Positions 15,501 through 30,400 of a DNA stretch of 64,000 nt are shown here, piece by piece (within the stretch, counting starts at the first letter, position 1; each line of letters opens with the position of its first letter). The stretch is from assembly GCF_001640805.2 (NCBI RefSeq), contig NC_066842.1, forward strand, positions 22,566,075-22,630,074, written 5' to 3'. The position numbers and the translations under genes were made by a program. The notes beneath the pieces are model-generated. The model searched no databases, was not told where the DNA came from, and saw nothing but the letters and a program-made list of their open reading frames with translations. This DNA is from Lates calcarifer. Taxonomy: Eukaryota > Chordata > Actinopteri > Centropomidae.

Positions 15501-18500
15501 GGGAACTTTCTCTGAGGACTTGCTGCTGGCTGTCACAGGACAGCCCAAACCACTTACCTTAACCTTCAGGTGAAGTTAGCAAGTGTTGTAAGTCAGATTG
15601 TTGAGGTCTTGGCAAATATAAAAACTCTTGTCTAATAACTAATAAAATAGCAAGTCACCACAACACTCCCAGTCCTTATTTAAGAATTCTTCAACTTGCT
15701 CTTGTTGTTTTAAAGGTTTCCATGTCATGTCTTTGTCTTCTCTTTCAGTGGTTGTGTCGTTGGTCCTACATTCGACTTCAGTGTTTCAGAGTTCAATTTT
15801 GGAGATGTAGCCTTTGGTGGGTTACCGCATTTTTCCTGAGCTTATTCATTTTTAAGTTGCTGCATAAGATATATTATACTCCAGCTTTACAACATTCAGA
15901 AAAACGTGTTTTTCACCTTTTAATGTTCTACTTTGTTACACTTTCATATTCTTATTTTGATGTTGTTGTCACTGACTTTCATTCTGACATTCATGTCTCT
16001 TTATGCAGGTTTCCCAGTAACACTGATTTGTACTCTCTTCAATACCTCTTATGTGCCGATGACCTTTGCCCTGCGTGTTCCGGGAGATGGGTTGGGATCT
16101 CCTAGTGTTACTGTTAATAAACAAGTATCTGAAGTGTCCAGGAACAATTGGCAAGGCAGTGCTGTAAGAGACCGTCATGCAAGGCCTGCAGAGTTCACCG
16201 TCAGGCCTGCTGTAGGCTCTGTGTGTGCCATGTCAGAGGTCAAAATTAAGGTAAATTAAGAAATGGAGGGAAAATAGATTTAAATTCATTGGTTAATCAT
16301 TTGGATGATAACGGAGCACATTTTTACTAGAGGCACAGCAGGTACAGCTCACTTAAGTTAGTTAGTTTTAGCTATTCTGGCTGTAACTTCCTCGCCTAAT
16401 GTACGCCAGCTGACTTTCTGAAGTGCAATTCATGCATTTTATGTGACGGACAAAGAGGAAACTCCCTGTGTCACAATCACACGCATATTTTTGGCCACAA
16501 TAATCATAGTATGACATTTTGAGATAAGGGACATTCTTAATGCCAACTGAATGACAAATGCATCACAGTCAGTTCAGTAAAAATGTAAAACTTGGAGAAC
16601 AAAGTATCAATTTATGCTGTGCTAGGTGGTGTGATGACAATACGAAAAATATGCCTGCATTTTCAGCCTTAGTCATTAATCAACTTAACCTGCATAAGTT
16701 AGTACAGTTTCTGTAGAGAGAAATCTAATAATATGCTTAACATATGGCAACCAACTAAAAACATCTAAGCAAAATTGTTTTAAAAGGTATTCATGCCAAT
16801 AACGCTAAATTTTGTGGTCTCATTCTGTGTTTTATATGTACAGGTGACCCTGTGCTCCAACACAGTGGGTAGATACAGGGAGGCTCTGGTGGTGGATGTT
16901 GAAGGTGTGGGGGAGGAGATCATGACTCTGCCTATCAATGCCAGGTCAGACACAAGTGCAAACGTGAACATACACTTTCATGTGCAAACATACACATCAA
17001 TTGAAGTTAATTTTGTGATGTCTCCCAAGTTGTTTATTAAATTATTATTGACTTTGCACATTAAGGCCATTTTTTCTCTTGTGCCATAAAACAGTTTAAT
17101 CTTTTCCATTTTGAAAAGATACTTCATACAAAATTAATGAATAAAAATGAATCACCATCCCTCTGTCCTAGTAAAGTCGCATATCATCTCCTCTAAACTG
17201 ATAAATATGAAAATGTGTTTTGACATAAAATGTGTCACAGTTGTGTCACAGGATGCCATAAAACAGCAGAGGTTCATCTTGCTTTTTACAAACTCCCTTA
17301 TCACCTTTTCTTTTAGACTAAAGTAAGTAGGTAATTTTTTTCTGGCAGTAACCTCTGCAGTGCTTCTGGCTGTCAGTGATTCTTTGACAAGTTGTGAATG
17401 TGGTCCATTGAACCTCCATACAGGTGTCAACAAATCAGTGGAGTATGTGTTAAATATTCAGAACATAATTTGCATAATAATACATTTGAATGTCATCTGC
17501 ACCATTTCTCAGAATAGGGCAATGATAATCTGACTTCCTCACGGCAATCACCGTCATTGAAAATTTATGAAACAGTTCTAATTAATAGCCCTTTTGGCAG
17601 GTTGCAGTGCAATTACTGTTGTGATTCAAAAATAAGCCTTAGATCTTTTCATCTCTTCTCCTCCCTCTGTTTCTTGCTATCTCTGTCTGTCTCTCCCTTT
17701 TTCTCTCCATTGATAGGTGTGTTGTTCCTGAGATTGTGGCGAACACTCCAGTGTTGGACTTTGAAAGATGTTTCCTGAATTACCAATATCAACAGCTAGT
17801 ACAGCTTACCAACCCCAGCCCTCTGCCTGTTTGCTATGGCGTGCTTGACCAGGTGAAGTGGATCACTGAAGCAACTGAAATGGTGTTTGTATGTATACTG
17901 TATATGTGGCAGGGAAGAGAAAGTGAGATATAGTGAGATAAAGTACAAAACCTGTCACTGTCATTTCTGACCAGTAATTACACATTAACAATTAAACTAC
18001 AACCCAGCAACTGTTTCGCCTCAGACTGGAAACCCTCGCTGTGTCCAAAGGTAAAATCCATCTTCTGGCACTGCTAAAGATCAGTAATTAACACATTATA
18101 TCTTGTTCAATCCAAACAAAAACTGCAGTGTGAAAATGACATGCAGTGCTTTTGTAAGGGTTATATGCTGGACTATTTCTTGGTTGGGGAAACCTCACAG
18201 TGACATCATGCTTCAGGAAGTCACTCTTTAGACTTTGGTTTTTGTACACGTTAAACAAACCAGATAAAACATGCTAATTAGTGAGCTTATTGAATTAATG
18301 TTTAATGCTGTTACTGTGGTATTTATCACTCAACATTATTAAGACTTCCTTATCCTTGTTGAGATAAAATGGGATTAGTTTAGAGTCAAAACAATTAGGA
18401 CTAAGTACAGTAGCTACAAGAGACTTCAACATACTACAAAGTGCAGTAACAACAAATGTTGGTGTTTTAGGTGTTTTTTCTGCCTAATTCTGTGATTTAT

Positions 18501-21500
18501 GGCACCACTGGACAGATGTTTTTAATCTGTATGGACAGTAGATGCTGTATCTGTGTGTCTGCATTAAAAGCGTTGTTTCTATCTGTATAATATTTTTCAG
18601 GAATATGATGAGACTCCGTCACTGCTCTTTGGCTGTCCTGTACCCAGAGGAGTGATTCTTCCTCGCACCTCAGAGAAGCTTCCTGTGTACCTGCTGGCTA
18701 AGGCTGTTGGACATCTGCGTCACAGTCTACGCATTGCTTTGTTTGGCAGTGTCCAACCACCTCTGGTCAGTTGAATCTGTGCTCTGCAGGTTGAATACTG
18801 TGCGCATGTCTGAATACAGGTAATGTTCTTAAATTCTGTTCTCTAATCCTCTTTTATGTTCTGTTCTGTTCAAGGAGGTGCTCTTATCATGTATCGGGCA
18901 GGGACCAGTAGTCCACGTTCAGAACCCACAGCTGGACTTCGGCAGAATCCCAGTTCTGACAGACATTACTAGAACCCTGCAGCTGTCAAACCAGTCACCT
19001 GTTCCAGCCCACTTTACTGCTCGAATGGTACAAACAACTGCAAATGCAGACTCACTTCTCAACAACAACACAAATATATAACTCAAATATATAACGTGCA
19101 TATGTTAAAAAACCATTCTCACTCAAATTAAAATTAAGATGAACAAAGCAACTTTACACATCCTAAGATCTAGTAGCAGAGTCAGTGTTACACAGTAATG
19201 AACTAAGAGCAACATCATCTAGTTCACCACATACCTGTCCCTTCTAATCAACCACCAGCTAGATTTCTCGTATAAACCTTCTGTGTGTCTTCCCCAGCTC
19301 CTGTGACTAATTATTTTTCAGTCTAATTGGATATGTAATTAATGAGTTAATAGGTTCAACGCTTTGTTGGCTTTTGAAATAATTAGTCCTACCCCTGGAG
19401 AACAAGTGATTTTCCTCAGAGTGGACTTCTTTGTGCTCCCGTTATAAACTAGGCAGATGGTGACATTTTGTCAATTCAGACTGACACAGGTGAAATAGGT
19501 GAGCATGGGAAACTGAAGAATTCTCAGCTTTGAGTGTCTTACTGTTTCTGGTGCTTGGGACATTTTATGAACAAAACAGTCATATAAAATGTACAATTTT
19601 GCTACACTCTATACTGTACACTTTGACTTGTTTACAGTATTTACACCTGGAGTTTTCAGCATAAGTGAGTGCACTTATATTTCCCTCAAAGAATGTTGCT
19701 TTCTCTTGTCTCTTATTAAGAGTTTTAAGATTGCATAGCTGTGCTCCACTTGATTTTATTTATCATGCTTACTCAGTGTAAATGAAACTCTAAACTCTGC
19801 AGTAACCTGATATCTAAAATTCATCATATTTAGTGTTTCACTTGCCTCCTTAATGCCCTTCTCTAGCTGTGCATTACCTTATCACTGTTGCCTGATATCC
19901 ATGGGGAACAAACTTGTGACTGGAACTGTGCCTCAGTACTTTCCATGTTGGTGTAGACATGAGCATTTCTGTGTGTGCACAGAAATTCACACACACACAG
20001 GAAACCCTGGTATAACTGCAGTTGTGTGACCCTGTCCTCTCCCTCTGTGTTGAGGGAAGGAGTTTCTCCTCTGCACTCTCAAGCATCAATCGATGCAGAT
20101 TCTCCTGGAATTACATTACATCTCGCTCAATAGACTGGCAGAGAGCCACACAAATAGACCTGATGACAGAAGATCGCAGGAGTATTGCGGAAGGCATCCA
20201 CACTTGCTCATCATCCAAGTGACTGTTTGTGAAAAATTAACCACAACTCCATTCCCAACCCAACCTAGGCATTTATACATTATTTTATAGAGAATCAAAA
20301 ATATCTAGACAGCCAATGTGTAATGTGAAGAATAGTGTTCAAACACTGCAGTCTGGACATGGCCATATTTATGTTTGCATGGCAAACTCTTTACCTAAAG
20401 CAGCAGCAGCACTCAGCACTCACTCACTCGCTAAAGGGACTAGTCAGAGAATTCAGTTGTTATTTTTGCCTTTTTTTTTGGCTGGCAACCAGAAACATGA
20501 GCCGTAGTATATTCACATTGCAATATATTGATTTTGTTGTGCTGTATAATATTTGACAGGACAACTGGCGGCATTACTCACTGCCGCACCAATGCATGGA
20601 TTTATGAAGTTTGATGTACTGTTAATCCAAATCTGTGCAGCTCACAGCACAGATTTGTATTCAAAACCCCTCTGACTTGTGTTGCATTCAGAAGCAATCA
20701 ATTCTAATAAAGCTGCGGGATGCAGCAGGTTTGATGTGATTATTGAGATTCCAGTCGTTTTGCTCCTCTCTCCAGGGAGTCGACCCCCTGCTCTTTCTCC
20801 TCTTACAACTCTGCCCATCCCTTTACCATGATCACTCTAGTATCGACCCACCCCAAGTTCACAAATGCTGAGAAAGTGATCTGTGACTCCCAAAGTCACT
20901 CGCTGGTCAAGTATTGCCTTCTTGTGTGAGGCTTTTTTCTTCAAATACTCAGTTTCCACAGGCTTTTCTGTACAGACGTGGATTTGAACAGAGAGATCAA
21001 AACTTTATTTTTCATTGGTCCAATATTATTTTTTGTGTAGTCTGAGCTTCATTAAGGCAACAGAAATGCCAATTGCAGTATTTGACCAACAATCCACTCT
21101 GTTGTCCTGTAGGCAGTAAAAGTGCCCAAGCTTCAATGCATCTATAGGAAGCTCATTCCCAAAATCTCAATTAAAGGTTTATGTTCCAGTCATCCATCAA
21201 CAGAAACGCTGTATAGAACATTGATTGTGATCTTGACCACTGCTTCGTCAGATATATATACAGTACAGTGAGCACTGGAGATGAACATTAGATTTACATC
21301 TGTTTTTTGATTACATTGGACTTTATTCAAATAAATGCAATTGCACAATCCACAAAGAAAATATTGAGTTTGTCTTGCAGCAGTCCTTTTTTATGCTTAC
21401 GTGAAAGAGTGTAGATGTGAAAAAAATAACATTTTTAAACGGTGTGTGTTACAACTTATATATATTTTAACACATATTTAACATTTATTCATGCACATAT

Positions 21501-24500
21501 ACTGTACTGTATATCATACACTGACTTACTTATAGGAGGGAGATATTTCATCTTACTTATGTCAGACAGGGAGCCACTGCTCAACTTTTACCTCCTGGAT
21601 CTCATGCTGCACTGAGATGTTGATGTGATTATCCAGCTATATGATATACACATCTATCTTTCAAGGTCCATTCATAGCATAGATCTCAGTGGCTTCTGGA
21701 AAACAGTTAGAGGAAAGTGCCCCCACAAGGGAGATATTTTCACACATCACATTTCAGTGATTCACTTCAGTGAGTTGCTGCTGTAGGTGTTGCTATGCCC
21801 CTGTTTCCACTCCATAGATGCAAAGGCAGACATCCCATAGTAGTAAAAGATTTCTTTTTTTGTTTCCTCAGGGCTATAGAAAGACCTTTTGGCGTGTTGA
21901 GCCCAGTGAGGGGGAAGTACCACCAGAGAGTCAGTTGGAGCTTCGGGTAGTGGCACACATGAAGGACACGATCCACTCGCAGGACAAGCTGAAAGTGTTC
22001 ATCCAGGACAGTCAAACACACACTATCCCTCTGTCTGCCACAGGCACTGGCACCACAATTGTCAGTGACAAGCCTTTTGCACCAAGTCTTGACTTAGGAA
22101 CACACTTCAGGTAGAATAAAAGAGGTTACACTCATCAATCAAATTGACCATTTAGAGCTGAAAATGTAGTGCTGACAGTATGTCTCATGTTCTTGATTTC
22201 CTCTGTATGCCTTATAAGTCATGGTTCATGCCAGTACCACTTCAAGCTGACCAACTATGGCCAGCGGATACACCGGCTGTACTGGAGGAATGATGGCTTC
22301 CTGTCCCACTCAAAAACCAGCAAGGGGGACAACTTATCTGGCGGACTTGTCCTGCCCCCCATCTCCTCTCCCAGGAAGACAGATGTTGTGAGCCGTGGAT
22401 CTGTACTCTCCTCTAGCAGAGAGAAGCCAGGTGTTCAGCCTCAGCCCTTCTCGTGTGGAGCTCTCCCCTGGCTGCTCTGTTGACATGGTGCTGACGGGGT
22501 CCTCAGACTCCTCCAAGGTGAGAGAGTTTGCGTGTAGTGAATACACTCAAACTCTGAATTTCATAAACACAGCTAGTATGTGTCCATTAGATGATATGTA
22601 TGTTGCAGTACATGCACAGTACATCAGTACACATCTGTTATTATCTTTCCAGGTTGTACAGGAGCGTCTGGTCTGCCGCGGTATTGTGGGTAACCAGGGC
22701 TGTTCTGAACTCATCATGTCTGTAGATGTTACCTGTCGTTTTGTTGCTCCTGTGCTCAGCTTTTCCTCCAAGCAGCTGAACTTCTACATAGAGAAGGTTG
22801 GTCAAAGAATCATGAACAGTGTTCTCTCCAGGATATTCTTATTTAATACACATAATATCCATCCATCCATTATCTAGACAATTATCCTCAAAGGTTGTAG
22901 GGGCCTGGAGCCAATCCCTGCTGACATTGGGCGAGAGGCGGGGTACACCCTGGACAGATCACCTGTCTATTGCAGGGCTGACATATAGTGACAAACAACC
23001 ATTCACACTTATATTCAATTTAGAGTCACCAATTAACCTAACCTGCATGTCTTTGGACTATGGGGGGAAGCCAGAGAGCCTGGCGAGAACCCACACAGGC
23101 AGAGGGAGAACTTGCAAACAAATATAAATACACATAATATAATATATAATAATATACACTGGAGTGTGTGATTCTATAAGATTCATGTACCTGAGATGTC
23201 TTAATATTGTTGGATTAAACCTAGAAGCAATGTTTGTATATCTTACAGGTCCCAGGAAAGAGTCTAGTGCCCCTGTATGAGAAACTGGTCTTGAAGAATG
23301 TGTCATCTCTGTCTCTATCCATGGAACTCTCTGTTGTAGAGCCATTCTCTCTGTGTGAGGCCCCAGGAGCACATAGCTCAGCTACCACTAAGGTATGCAT
23401 ACTGTACTTTTCCCCTGTAGTTAACTCATATTTAAAACCCAGCAATCAATTTTAGAGCGATGTCAGTTACCTATGTAGTGTTTGATCTTTGGTAGTGGGG
23501 CCACCATTTGTTTACATTTCAGAGATTGTGATTAAAAAAAGTAGTATCTTATTACATCATTGGAAAGTACAATGCACATTTGTTTTACACTGGTGTATAT
23601 TATATATTTGGTATTTGATTTGCAGTAACTATCACTGCAGTCAAGCACTGTTGCAAGCGCAGTGTGCTTTTGAATGTGTTGATATCTAAGGCAAGTAGAC
23701 ATTATTTTGAACATGACTAGTCAGTGTAAATGCTGATGACTTATGAATCTGTTCTTATTTCTGAAAGGTTTAGACACAAAATGTTGTTGTGGTGACAAGA
23801 TAATCAACAACGTTACTCATTAATTCCAAAAATAAGGCCACCTATTGAACTGTTTTGTACACTGATACCGAGTTCTGTGTTTCTGTTCATCTTCTCTGTG
23901 GTGTACACATTAGAAGCATTTAATAGCTGCACTTAATTCATTCATCACAGTTGATATATTGAGTAACTGCATTATTATCTATAAACCTACTCTGCGATAA
24001 CTATAATAGAAGTGCAGGTCAGATATTCCCACAAGCACATGATTTCATTTCATCGTAGCTCTAACTTCCACTCTGTGAGCTGATTAAAATGCAGGATTGG
24101 AATCCACATTAAAATGGTTTTCAAGCCCCTGGCATGTCTCTGAATGAAGCTAGAGAAGCAGGATATTTTGATAAGCCTGGGTCCCATGGCCAGAATACAA
24201 TAAGCGTCTCATTAAACTGAGGGAAGGTTTTTAAAAGGGTTGTGAACCTTTGCTTTGGGAGTCGTTAGATAAAAACATGATTTCATGATTTTGATTTCTT
24301 TAGCAATCGCACAAGTCCACACTCTCAAAAAGTAAAAAAAGTTGAGGGTACAGTCTTATATTCTGTTGATTAGTTTACCTACTGAGTCTATGATCTTTAA
24401 TATATAGAGACAGTGTGACTCCTTTGATACTTTTAGGTTACATATTTTAACTAGAATAATGTCTTTTTCCAGTCCATGGTTTTAGGTGACAGGAAGCAGG

Positions 24501-25814
24501 CTGAGTTGTGGGTATGCTTTCATCCAGTTAACTGTCAAGATCGGCTGTCACGAGTTGTGGATGAGGTAATGTTGATGAGTATTTTCGTAAAATTGTGTTT
24601 TAATGCTTTTGCTTTTTCATCTGAGGCTATTTTATGTCTATCTGAGCACACCATAGCTTTGTGCATATGGCAGTAGTTCTCAAGGTGCTCCATCGGGTTC
24701 ACAAGACAAAAGAATAAAAAAAGAAAAAACTGGATAATCTCACCTTCTGTAGGGGTCTAATCTGAGAAGGATCATTGTTCATTGACCATAGGCTTTGATT
24801 AGTGGTTGATGAGTGATTATCCAAAATGATTGGGAACCATGGCATTAAGTAAAAACAATACTTACTCCCACCTATTGCAGTTTTTACCTGTAATACAAAC
24901 TACTTTGAGCAAAGGCATTTGCTTCCTTGATGTTTTTTTTTCCAGTTCCTTGAGGTGCATTACCAGGGACACCCACAGCAAGACATGGTGGAGCTGCATG
25001 CTGAGGTCCATTTTCCCAACCTCCACTTTTCCTCCACTACAGTGGATTTTGGCTGTGTGCTCAACTGCACAGAGACTCATCAAGTAATCACAATCACTAA
25101 CTGCTCCCCACTGCCTGTGTCCTATTGCTGGGCTTTCCGGGAAGACCAGAATCACTGTGCCATCAGGTATATTTACACTGAAAATTGTTGTTTATGGTAC
25201 ACTTCACAGCTGATTGACTATCTGATTGAGTAATGGCGTACAACTGCATACTGCATAATTACATACCAACAAGTCTGATGCAGAGCACATCCTCCCCATC
25301 TGTGTGCATAGTGGATCCTGGGTCGTACCCCTCACTGTACCTGAAAAACTACCACGGGGTAGCTGGACAGACTGTAGGAAGGCTAAAGAAGTTATAGCAC
25401 CATTGTAAGAGGAGGTCATTTATATAGAGTGCCTTGTCAAGACAGTGGATTTAGCTAAATGTGAAAGTGATCTCAGAGGATATTTACACACACAAACTCA
25501 TTAATAGAGTGTATATATGTCATGACTTAGCAAATAGAGGGAATATTTGTTCATTTCATCAAGTAACAGGAGTCAGAAAATCTCAAAAATGTAGATAATT
25601 AAATAGTTTTAAAGACACAGGAAAATTAATTTCTTCTTACAGGAAGTATCAAGAAATTAGTACTGATGTACTTGGAGAGTGTGTTTTTATTCCTGGAGAT
25701 GACTGGCCAGATAGATGATGTGATAATACATTATGAAACATCTAGTCGCGTTTCACAGGAAATAGTTAACAGAAAAAGTGGTATCTGTCTTAGAAATGGG
25801 AAGTTTGTGGTTAA

Positions 25815-25846
<32 letters not shown>

Positions 25847-27418
25847 GTCAGGGTGAGAAAATTTGGCAAAAATGTATTAAAACATTTAATCTGAGTAAGA
25901 TAAAAAGTAGGATCCTGAATAGACAAGATTCAGGGACAAGAACAGAATGGATCTCAGCCATATATTAAAACTGTCCTTGGGGATAAGTTATTGCTGTAGC
26001 TATACATTTAACCCTCTGAATTGAAAGCCAAATCCATTATAAATTGTCTGGGGAAGACAAATCTACTGATTGTGTACTTTAAAAACGCTACAGTGTGCCT
26101 CTCCCGAGCCTTTGCTTTAGCTTCCCTCCCTTGCAAGTGGACTGTGAATACGATAGTAGTCTGCCTGCCCATGGCCTTGAACCGACCAACTTCTATTGCT
26201 CTACAAGATTTATCACCCTCTACTGTCTTTTTTCCTTCACCCTCTTTTATCTATTTGTAGTCTTCCTTTTTACTTCTCTCCTTGTCCTCATCTTAGGGTT
26301 TTACATTGCCTATTTATCTTTTTTTTCATTTTCCTCCTTTGTTTCCTTCTCCGCTGCTTCCTTTGCCTGCGCTTCTACTCTCTACCTAATCCTTATCAAC
26401 CTGCTCTTCTCTTCTCTTTCTTCATCCTCTCCATCTTAGAATGCAACCTCGCTTAACAATCTGTCTCACAGGCCATCTTGCTAATTAAATGGAGACCTCA
26501 GTCTGTGCGCATACACCCTCTCTCAATTCACTCTTTCTTGCTCACAAAACCTGCACTATCTAGCCATGTTCAGCTAATTACATCCCTATCAGTAATTACA
26601 CCGCAGTCCTTGGAGAAGGGAATTTCAATAGAGCTAACGCTTTTCAGTCCATCTATCCCAGTGATAGACAGAGGGAGTACAATACATTTAAATACTGTAA
26701 CTTCTCTGTCTTTGGGACCAAATCAGCAAGAAGGAAACTAGAAAGCTTACGCTCATTCTACCCTTTTTATTTGTACTGTAGTTGTGCATGATGGACTATA
26801 GGAATAGGAATATGAATATGTACAATAGGTGCTTCAGAGAATGTTGAGTTTAAGCCAAGATATACAGAGGGACTAAAGCAATGATGATATAGAGATGCTG
26901 GAGTAACTTCTAAGGCCATGCGTTCAGTCTTTTAAACCTGGAATGTTACTTTTTCAAATAACTAATAATTTGAGTTTCCTGTTTTTGCATTGTAATGTAA
27001 GCTGGTTACTTTGTGCACAAAGAATCCCTGCATACCTGTATTTTCTTCTTGACTTGTATGTGTGATCGAGACATTTTCGTTTGAAAGCATCAGTGAAAGT
27101 GTATATAGTTCTACCTAAAGATATACACACAAACATGGACAATAAATCATAAATAATAATAAAAAAAGAGAAAAAGAATGCAAATTGTAGCTGTACAGAA
27201 AAAACAAAATATAAAATGTTAAATAAATAGAATTTCTCTTATATTCATTCTGAAATTCTTATTTTCATAACACAATCAAAATGACACAGTCTTTGAAAAG
27301 GCTCATTTGGATGGGAAAGTGCCTATCCTTGTTTGAGTATTTTTAGTTGTAAAAATATCACTAAAAAGTGCATAACAAATAATAAAACAAATCTCTCTGT
27401 CTGTCAATCTCTCTCTCA

Positions 27419-27451
<33 letters not shown>

Positions 27452-30400
27452 TGACTCACAAACTGAAACCCCAGTAGCCATTTGTCTGTACCACTAAGTT
27501 TTTCTGCGTCAAACTCCCCCCAGTGCTCCTTTTTTTTTCCCTGACAGACTGCTGGAAGTGAGATGTTTGTGGTTCAGTAGGCTTTGATGTGTAGAGCTTT
27601 AGTGAGGCTGAACATAGGAAAACACAGTCACATCCGTGGTGTGCATGAAGGAGAGAATAGATGGAGGAAAGAGAGACAGATATGAGAATGTCAGAGTAGG
27701 CTATTTCTGTTTTGAGCTGAGCTCTTGCAGAGTCATCATCTGCTGTCTCACCATCTGTTCCTCTGTTTGCACCAGTGGGTTTAAACTCTTTCTTAGAGGA
27801 CCCACATCTCTCTCCTCCATCTATTCTTTCCACATGGGGCCAAAGGGTTTTTATGGGCTCTTACAAACTCTTAGACACCAAAAAGCACCCTGTTAACCTA
27901 CAGTATTTGTTGACCACCACATCTTAAATTGCCTAGAAACTACCAATTAGTGATTCCCAAGGCCAGACATAAGGTCAGCTTAGATTGAGTACACAACAGT
28001 GCCCCCTGCTGGTTGCATCACTGTCATCCAGTGATGACACACCAGCACATTCTTGGGCACTCTGTCAAATGTATGCATACACTTAAGTGTTGCCTTACAT
28101 GTATGAACACCCTGAAGCACTCAGCCACACACACACACACACACACACACACTATGGAAATAACATAGCCAGCGTTCAGTGATTTAATATAGAACTTGTC
28201 CAGTCCAACTTTGAGATGGCTTCACTCACTAAATCTCTTTCTTTCTCCTCCATGTTTATTCAGCACTTCACTGCAATCTATCCTGACCTGTTTCCTGCTG
28301 CTTGCCTATTAAAATTCCTCTTAATTATAGAACACTCTGTTTAATTAACTTGATGGATGCACCCAGTCTGATCCCACAGGGAAGTAGAGAGTAGAACAGA
28401 GAGAAAAAATGAGAGTTCTTTGGGGTGTGGGTGCTAAAGATTTTCTTCTTCACTTGGGTTTTACAATCTGTGTTAATGATTTATTGAAAATACAATAGAT
28501 TGTAGTAATTTACTCTTGGTGGCACTTTCTGTGTAGATACCTCGTGGCCATTTTGAGGTTGTCATTTGACTATGAAGCTAGAACATGGTTTAATTCATAT
28601 TTATAGCCTCTTCTCATTGTTAGAGCTTTGCAGTATTGCATGTCTGTTTATACAGTTTGGCTTTCATTGTGAGGAAAATGAATATTCAGCATCAGTGATG
28701 TTTAATCATTGTTTCACTGACATAGAGAGACGCTAGAGGAAGAGGAGGGGCAGAAAAATCCAGAAAATGAGCCTGAGGAAGAGAGGGGTTCCTCTAGAAC
28801 TCCATCACCTGTCTTTCCAGTTCCTCTCAACCCCAGGCCAGGTGTATGTGAACAGAACAGCACACAGCGCCCTGTGTGTGTGGAAGAGGTAGGCAAATAC
28901 TCACATGTAAACAAATCAGGGTCACTGAGATTCCCAGGTTGTCAGGGAGAAGGAGAGAAGCTAACAGCAGCTAATGGGAAAGTTACTCTGTATGCTGCGG
29001 TGCTATTATTGTGGAGGTAAACACACATGCACATGCCACACATGCCATTCACACAAACACACAGACACACACATTTTTCCATTATAAACCTCAGTGTGGG
29101 TATTCTCCTCTCTGCTGTCAGTGTGTAGAGTATCTCTACTTCATGCTTTGATGTAATAGAGTGTTGAGGATCTTTAGAAAGTTCCCCAATTTATAACTTA
29201 TAGTATTTACAACATTTCCCTTACTAAAGTGATCATCTGTGTGTATGTAACTCAATCAGGGCTGCAACCATAAACGTTTTTATTGATAAATCAATCAAAA
29301 AAAATCTGCTTATAGTGTATACATTATTAAAGAATGTATGTATGTCTGCCTGATCAACAATCCAGAAAAAAAATGTATATATTGATGAAGTCAGTGATTA
29401 GTTGACTAAATGTTTCTGCAATCATTTCAGTAGTACAAACCACTAATGCAGACTATAGATGAGGAATGTTCTGAAATACTAGAGCATAAAGGAACCGGTG
29501 AACATCTTGGGAAATACAGCACATCTGCCTTCTTGCCAAGAGCAGATGAATACCAAATATCTGTCAAAGCTGGACCTTGGATATAGTTATCTTCACTTCA
29601 TAAAGAATGGAAGGAAGGGGAAACTGCTAGCATAGCTCTGTCCAGAAAATCTGCCAACCAGAACCTCTGCATTTTGTTAATTAACATGTCATGTCCTGTT
29701 TTTTTTTTATTCTGTACAAAATCCAGAGTGTTAAAAGATTAAGTTGTACTTTTATGGGGGTTTGGATGTTGGAACAATTTCAATCTCACAGTGACCTCAC
29801 ATTATCACAGCACATTATCCCCTGTAAAACCACAGCTGGTTGTTTTAACACTGCAATCTTTGTACATGTTAGACTGGTACTGACCTTCTCATCTAACTCA
29901 TGACACAAGAGCAAAAATGTCAAAATGTCAAACCATTACATTAAAGGGAGTAGCTCAGTAGCAGCTCGTTGGAAGAATCAGCAAAAAAAGAGAAATAATG
30001 CTGTATGATTTAATGATTTTCTTTTTATATCTCTAGATATTTGATGTCTTGCCAATGTATGGTCATCTGCAACCTGGGGACAAGCAGCTAGTCACATTCT
30101 CTTTCTACGGCCATGAACACATCAGCAGAGAGGTGGTAGCTCAGTGCCATGTGAAAAAAGGGCCAACATATGAAATCAAACTCAGAGGAGAAGCATCAGT
30201 AACCAGCTACAGCCTTGATTTCACCCACGTCGACTTTGGTCTGCAGGTAGATATACAGGGCTCTGTCACCCTGAGTTTACTTCTAAGTTTTTTATCCAAA
30301 CAAGTTCCATCAGTCAAATTATTATGTTTCATCTTACTATGTACAGATTTCTGAGGCTAGGATAAAGGCTGTAACTGGAGTTAGAGAGTATAATGGCAAG

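Larger units (their letters stand above)
25167..28725 (+). other. hydin intron 21 (3.6 kb)
   Basis: Contains an (AAT)n repeat at 25815-25843, a (CT)n/(CA)n tract at 27408-27451 and a (CA)n tract at 28126-28152. No exon recognised; the rest is AT-rich and featureless to my reading. Confidence 0.7.

Noticed and set aside
22381..22430. A tiny intron explaining the exon 17 frame change (donor gtgagc, acceptor ctctag)
   Set aside because: It would be only 29 bp, too short to splice, and removing it does not restore the needed frame.
26021..26456. Overlapping hydrophobic frames in intron 21 (Phe/Leu/Ser-rich)
   Set aside because: They result from a TTC/CTT-rich stretch; no start context, splice phase or homology supports them.
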